NCBI GenBank assembly: GCA_944389145.1
Contig: CALXLH010000007.1
Span: 1 to 34,909 of the forward strand
Direction of reading: 5' to 3'
Origin: an uncultured Spirochaetaceae bacterium
GTDB taxonomy: Bacteria > Spirochaetota > Spirochaetia > Sphaerochaetales > Sphaerochaetaceae
DNA length: 34,909 bases
The first letter of the stretch is position 1, and each line of letters begins with the position of its first letter. The notes under the pieces were generated by a model that did no database searches, had not been told where the DNA came from, and saw only the letters and a program-made list of their open reading frames with translations. This document shows positions 31,782 to 34,909 of this stretch, one piece after another. The position numbers and the translations under genes are program-made.

Positions 31782-32681
31782 CTACTCCTCCTTTGCCTTC
31801 TGCAGCCTGATATAGAAATAAGAGATGATCATCGACAGAATCAGGATGATGACCGAACTCGTAGAAGCCCTTGCAAAATCAAGGCGGCTGAATGCATCTT
31901 TGTATATATATGTACCCATAACTTCTGTCGAAGTTCCCGGACCTCCGCCGGTCACCGTCCAGACAAGGGCAAATACCCTCATCGTAAGGATGATATCAAG
32001 CATGGATGTGCTAAGCAGGATAGGCTTGAGCTGCGGTAGCGTGATGTACCAGAACTTCTGCCATCCATTGCAGCCATCAAGCGTGGCAGCTTCATAGTAG
32101 TCCTTGCTTATGCCCTGCAATCCAGCCAGAAGCGTAACCATATAATATGGATATCCAGACCATATATTCACGAATATCAATGCAGGCATCGCCAGATCAA
32201 TCTCAGAAAACCAAGCATATTTCTCAGAGATTATGTTAGCCCCCATCAATACATAATTTATTATTCCATCTGGGCTGAGAAGAAGTCTCCAAACGATGGC
32301 AACGATAGTTACCGTCAAAACCCAAGGCAGGATAAAGAGCAATCTCATGATATTCCTAAGCGCGCTAGGAATCAGGTCTGAATTAAGCATTAACGCGAAT
32401 ACAAGGCCCAGCAATAGATGGAATACAACGCTGATGATAGTGTAATAAGTGGTATTCCATACCGAAGTCCAGAATACATCATCCTGGAAAACCTTCACGT
32501 AGTTCGCAAATCCAACGAAATTAGAGTTTTTAGTGACGACCACCTTATCAAAGAATGAATACCAGATAACCATCACTATCGGAACGAGCATGAGGATAAT
32601 CAACAGGATAATGGCAGGAGCCACGAAGAAATACGGCGTTGCATTGCTTCGCAGCTTTCCTTTCCTCTTAATCAAATCCAT
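31782..32681 (-). CDS. Carbohydrate ABC transporter permease, MalF type
   Basis: A 299-residue MalF-type permease with six likely helices. It opens with a basic tail and the helix YFFVAPAIILLIILMLVPIV. NYVKVFQDDVFWTSVWNTTY is the conserved periplasmic segment, DYYEAATLDGCNGWQKFWYI the EAA loop, and WTVTGGGPGTSTEVMGTYIY the late CUT1 motif. It is the first gene of a two-gene minus-strand transcript, with GGAGG nine bases before the ATG. Its partner binding protein is probably the one at 25784-27049. As with the other importer here, no ATPase gene is present. Confidence 0.94.
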   Translation of the reverse strand: MDLIKRKGKLRSNATPYFFVAPAIILLIILMLVPIVMVIWYSFFDKVVVTKNSNFVGFANYVKVFQDDVFWTSVWNTTYYTIISVVFHLLLGLVFALMLNSDLIPSALRNIMRLLFILPWVLTVTIVAIVWRLLLSPDGIINYVLMGANIISEKYAWFSEIDLAMPALIFVNIWSGYPYYMVTLLAGLQGISKDYYEAATLDGCNGWQKFWYITLPQLKPILLSTSMLDIILTMRVFALVWTVTGGGPGTSTEVMGTYIYKDAFSRLDFARASTSSVIILILSMIISYFYIRLQKAKEE

Positions 32682-32785
32682 AGAATCTAACCTCCATCTA
32701 GAAAAACAACCAAGAGATTGCTTGACGGTGATTTGAATTTATCATACTACCAGCACTAAATTTGCTTTTTCATACTTAATTTTTT

Positions 32786-32814
32786 ATAAATTTATACTTA
32801 TTCACATAAATTTA
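32786..32814. promoter_or_regulatory. Direct repeat in the divergent permease/ADP-kinase promoter region
   Basis: ATAAATTTA occurs at 32786-32794 and at 32806-32814, 20 bases apart, in an AT-rich 238-base divergent gap. The two-turn spacing would suit the AraC-family regulator of this locus. A second element, TTTTGTTGCA at 32864-32873 (followed by AAA, giving TTTTG/CAAAA symmetry), recurs at 27067-27076 before the binding-protein gene. Confidence 0.38.
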
Positions 32815-32919
32815 CCAAAGACTTGGCCATATATTTCTGGTTTTATCAAGAAGTTCATAACTTTTTTGTTGCAAAACTTAGATTGAGGCCTAAAATCAAG
32901 CGAAGGAGGGTCTTACGAC

Positions 32920-34119
32920 ATGAATGCAAAAATCGCACTAGGACTGAACAACGGTGTCGATTATGAGATCAGATGGGATTCATCGGTAATCGAAAAGATG
33001 ATAATAGAGAAAGGAATGAAGGCATCCGATATAAGGAAGCTAAGCATAATAGATTCCGATTGGGACCTTCTGTCCTCTATACTTTACTATGTCAGTACAG
33101 GCGAAGGCGCATCCGCATATGTCTCTGATATAAAGATAAACTTCGATTTTGCATCCAAGTTTGATTATAAGGTCACCATAGGAGGAGCAGGCACAAGAGC
33201 GGCCATCGCTATAGATAAGCTTGGATACGGTTCAATAGTCCACCTCGTATCCACGAACAATGAAACAAGAACCATGCTCCCGCGTTCCACGATCACCTAT
33301 AGCGGCAATGATCATGATACGCTATACCCTCATCTGATAGTCCAATTCACAGAGGGGACGCATATCAAGGCAAACGATATAGATATCACCAGTCCCAGGG
33401 CGAACAGGATCATGTACCTTCACGACCCAGACATCATGACAATGCCGCTTAATGAAGACTTCTTCAAGGAAGCGGGAAAATGCAATGTACTCCTGATAGG
33501 AGGTTTCACAACCATCCCAAACCCAAAAGATGGACTGGCTAAGGCAGAAGAGGTACTTGGATACATAAGGAAATATGTAGGTCCAGGGACAGAGGTCTAC
33601 TATGAGGATTCCTGCCCTCCTAGAGGAATAAGCGAAGGTCACACTGCGATATGGAGGACTGTTGCTAGTAACATATCAATCTTCGGACTCAATGAAGATG
33701 AGCTGCAGAACCATATCGGAAGGAAGATCAATCTTCTCGATGCCAATGATGTAATCAAAGCACTACAGGACCTTGAAAGGCTTATTCCTTGTAAAAACTA
33801 TGTCCTCCATACAAAATATTATGCATTGGCTTATGGAGAGAACGCAAAGCGATATAGGGATTCCCTGGTATCAGGCATCGCGCTTGCAACAACGCGGCTC
33901 GTGCATGGCGACTATTATGGAAGCAATGAGGTTAAGGAAATAATGGCAAGGCCAGCCGATCCAAATGGCAGACAGTTCTCAGAAATAATGGATAAGCTTG
34001 ACAACGGCATCATCGCGTTGCCATCATTCCTAGTCACAGAAAAGAATGTGACAACGATAGGACTAGGAGATGCTTTCGTGGGAGGATTCCTAGCAAAGCT
34101 ATCAGAGCATGAGTGCTGA
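32920..34119 (+). CDS. ADP-dependent glucokinase/phosphofructokinase-family protein
   Basis: A 399-residue member, by motif, of the ADP_PFK_GK family (ribokinase fold). Visible are VTIGGAGTRAAIAIDKLG at 85-102, LIVQFTEGTHIKANDI at 139-154, SPRANRIMYLHDPD at 158-171, LLIGGFTTIP at 191-200 and SIFGLNEDEL at 253-262. NYVLHTKYYALAYG at 293-306 follows, and the catalytic end TTIGLGDAFVGGFL at 378-391 has the GLGD motif with Asp384 as probable base. Family members phosphorylate glucose or fructose 6-phosphate using ADP and are best known from archaea. It is shorter than archaeal enzymes, so substrate and donor are unproven. AAGGAGG nine bases before the ATG gives a clear start. It is divergent from the permeases and ends just before an insertion sequence. 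Confidence 0.82.
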   Translation: MNAKIALGLNNGVDYEIRWDSSVIEKMIIEKGMKASDIRKLSIIDSDWDLLSSILYYVSTGEGASAYVSDIKINFDFASKFDYKVTIGGAGTRAAIAIDKLGYGSIVHLVSTNNETRTMLPRSTITYSGNDHDTLYPHLIVQFTEGTHIKANDIDITSPRANRIMYLHDPDIMTMPLNEDFFKEAGKCNVLLIGGFTTIPNPKDGLAKAEEVLGYIRKYVGPGTEVYYEDSCPPRGISEGHTAIWRTVASNISIFGLNEDELQNHIGRKINLLDANDVIKALQDLERLIPCKNYVLHTKYYALAYGENAKRYRDSLVSGIALATTRLVHGDYYGSNEVKEIMARPADPNGRQFSEIMDKLDNGIIALPSFLVTEKNVTTIGLGDAFVGGFLAKLSEHEC

Positions 34120-34132
34120 TATATAATGCAAT

Positions 34133-34160
34133 CGCCTATACATCCTGCAATGTATGGGCG
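34133..34160 (+). terminator. Hairpin between the ADP-kinase-like gene and the insertion sequence
   Basis: CGCCTATACAT (34133-34143) and ATGTATGGGCG (34150-34160) form an 11-base stem with one T-G pair and a 6-base loop. There is no T-run after it. It may end the kinase transcript, or it may lie at or near the left end of the insertion sequence. Confidence 0.45.
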
Positions 34161-34909
34161 CCCTTAGACCGGGGCCTGTAAGATAGTTTGTGTAAATGGG
34201 AAATGCTACTGTAAGGAAGGAGATACAGCAGATAACCAAGAAAAGCACAAAGGAAAAGGATGCCATCGACCAGATACTCGACCAGCTGGACTTGCATGGA
34301 ATGGCGCAGGAGGAGCTGTTTGGGGCAGAGGGACTGGCGAAGAAGCTTACAGCCCGGCTGCTGAACAAGGCGCTTGAAGCCGAGATGGATACCCATCTGG
34401 GCTATAAGAAGCATTCGAACGAGGGGGATGGCAGCGGAAACAGCCGCAACGGGTATTCAGAGAAGACTGTCATCACCGGGGATGGGGAGGCGCAGATACA
34501 GGTTCCCCGGGACCGCAACAGCACATTCGAGCCCGAGATCGTGAAGAAGCATGAGAGGCGGCTGCCGCTGTTCAACGACCAGATCATATCGCTCTACTCC
34601 AGGGGGATGACGACCAGGGACATACAGTCGCATCTGAAGGAGATCTACGATGTGGATGTCTCTGCCGAGCTCATAAGCAATGTCACCGATGCCGTGCATG
34701 AGGATGTGAGGGCCTGGAGGACAAGGCCGCTGGAGAGCATGTATCCGATCGTCTATCTTGATGCGGTGAGGGTGAACAGCCGGGAGAGTGGGAAGAACGT
34801 GAACAAGGCGCTATACATCGCTCTGGCCATTACGATGGAGGGACATAAGGAAGTCCTCGGGTTCTACATTTCAGAGAACGAAGGGGCGAAGTTCTGGATG
34901 GGCGTGCTT
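34161..34909 (+). mobile_element. IS256-family insertion sequence, left part (cut by window end)
   Basis: The transposase gene at 34196 identifies the element. Its left end is not precisely defined: the terminal inverted repeat probably lies in about 34161-34195 (GGGGCCTGTAAGATAGTTTG region), ahead of the start codon, but the right end needed to confirm it is outside the window. Its GC content is visibly higher than that of the sugar cluster beside it. Confidence 0.75.
34196..34909 (+). CDS. IS256-family (Mutator type) transposase, N-terminal part
   Basis: The frame from ATG 34196 stays open to the end of the window, giving the first 238 residues of a protein that is usually about 400. LTARLLNKALEAEMDTHLGY, NSRNGYSEKTVITGDGEAQI and PRDRNSTFEPEIVKKHERRL are standard IS256 features, as is ISLYSRGMTTRDIQSHLKEI. 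YPIVYLDAVRVNSRESGKNV contains the first catalytic Asp, and GHKEVLGFYISENEGAKFW matches the conserved stretch after it. The reading frame shows no break, so the element may be active. No Shine-Dalgarno sequence precedes the ATG. The codon style is more GC-rich than in the genes immediately to its left. Confidence 0.93.
   Translation, partial: MGNATVRKEIQQITKKSTKEKDAIDQILDQLDLHGMAQEELFGAEGLAKKLTARLLNKALEAEMDTHLGYKKHSNEGDGSGNSRNGYSEKTVITGDGEAQIQVPRDRNSTFEPEIVKKHERRLPLFNDQIISLYSRGMTTRDIQSHLKEIYDVDVSAELISNVTDAVHEDVRAWRTRPLESMYPIVYLDAVRVNSRESGKNVNKALYIALAITMEGHKEVLGFYISENEGAKFWMGVL

Noticed and set aside
34133-34160. Hairpin before the transposase as a definite IS terminal repeat
   Set aside because: A terminal inverted repeat needs the matching right end, which is outside the window; the hairpin is kept only as a tentative terminator.
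1-34909. CRISPR arrays, tRNA or rRNA genes
   Set aside because: No regularly spaced identical repeats and no cloverleaf or rRNA-like sequence were seen by reading both strands; a covariance search was not possible.

Overview
The window looks like chromosomal DNA of a gut-type or anaerobic spirochaete, probably a Sphaerochaeta-like member of Spirochaetota. This is inferred from the style of the substrate-binding proteins (short signal peptides followed by Gly/Ser/Glu-rich segments), heavy AGG/AGA arginine use, a mid-range GC content and a dense load of carbohydrate ABC importers that lack their own ATPases. No rRNA, tRNA or CRISPR array was found, so taxonomy rests on gene content and style only.

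Layout. 1-1.4 kb: the end of a sensor histidine kinase, translationally coupled to an unknown membrane protein. 1.4-3.7 kb (minus): an EamA/DMT exporter and a MATE exporter. 3.8-9.9 kb (plus): a LacI-controlled operon of substrate-binding protein, two CUT1 permeases and an unrecognised 643-residue protein that looks like an alpha/alpha-toroid carbohydrate enzyme. 10.0-16.8 kb: an M24-fold protein that appears to have lost its metal ligands (plus), facing a minus-strand operon of a Gfo/Idh/MocA dehydrogenase and a complete tripartite tricarboxylate transporter (TctC, TctB, TctA). The operon lies just downstream of a ROK repressor gene. A near-perfect 29-bp palindrome precedes the dehydrogenase, and a related site precedes the M24 gene, so all of these may form one carboxylate or sugar-acid regulon. 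17.0-19.1 kb (minus): a P1B-type Zn/Cd/Pb ATPase with its metal-binding domain encoded as a separate small protein. 19.3-20.8 kb (plus): a TetR regulator with two operator-like repeats around a strong promoter, then a flavodoxin and a YgiN-like monooxygenase. 21.0-22.4 kb (plus): a DUF362 protein and a GtrA-like membrane protein.

22.4-34.1 kb is a second, more AT-rich carbohydrate locus. On the minus strand, in transcription order, it has MalF- and MalG-type permeases; then a class I phosphomannose-isomerase homologue; then DeoR and AraC regulators, a substrate-binding protein, a class II aldolase, an FGGY kinase and a PfkB kinase. On the plus strand it has an IolB/KduI-like isomerase and a homologue of ADP-dependent glucokinase/phosphofructokinase. 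A coherent reading is uptake of a sugar, isomerisation to a ketose, two phosphorylations and aldol cleavage. The set matches neither the classical inositol pathway nor the tagatose pathway. The window ends inside an IS256-family transposase gene.

Recurrent designs are GC-rich stem-loops directly after substrate-binding-protein genes, palindromic operators close to start codons, and importers that must borrow an ATPase encoded elsewhere.
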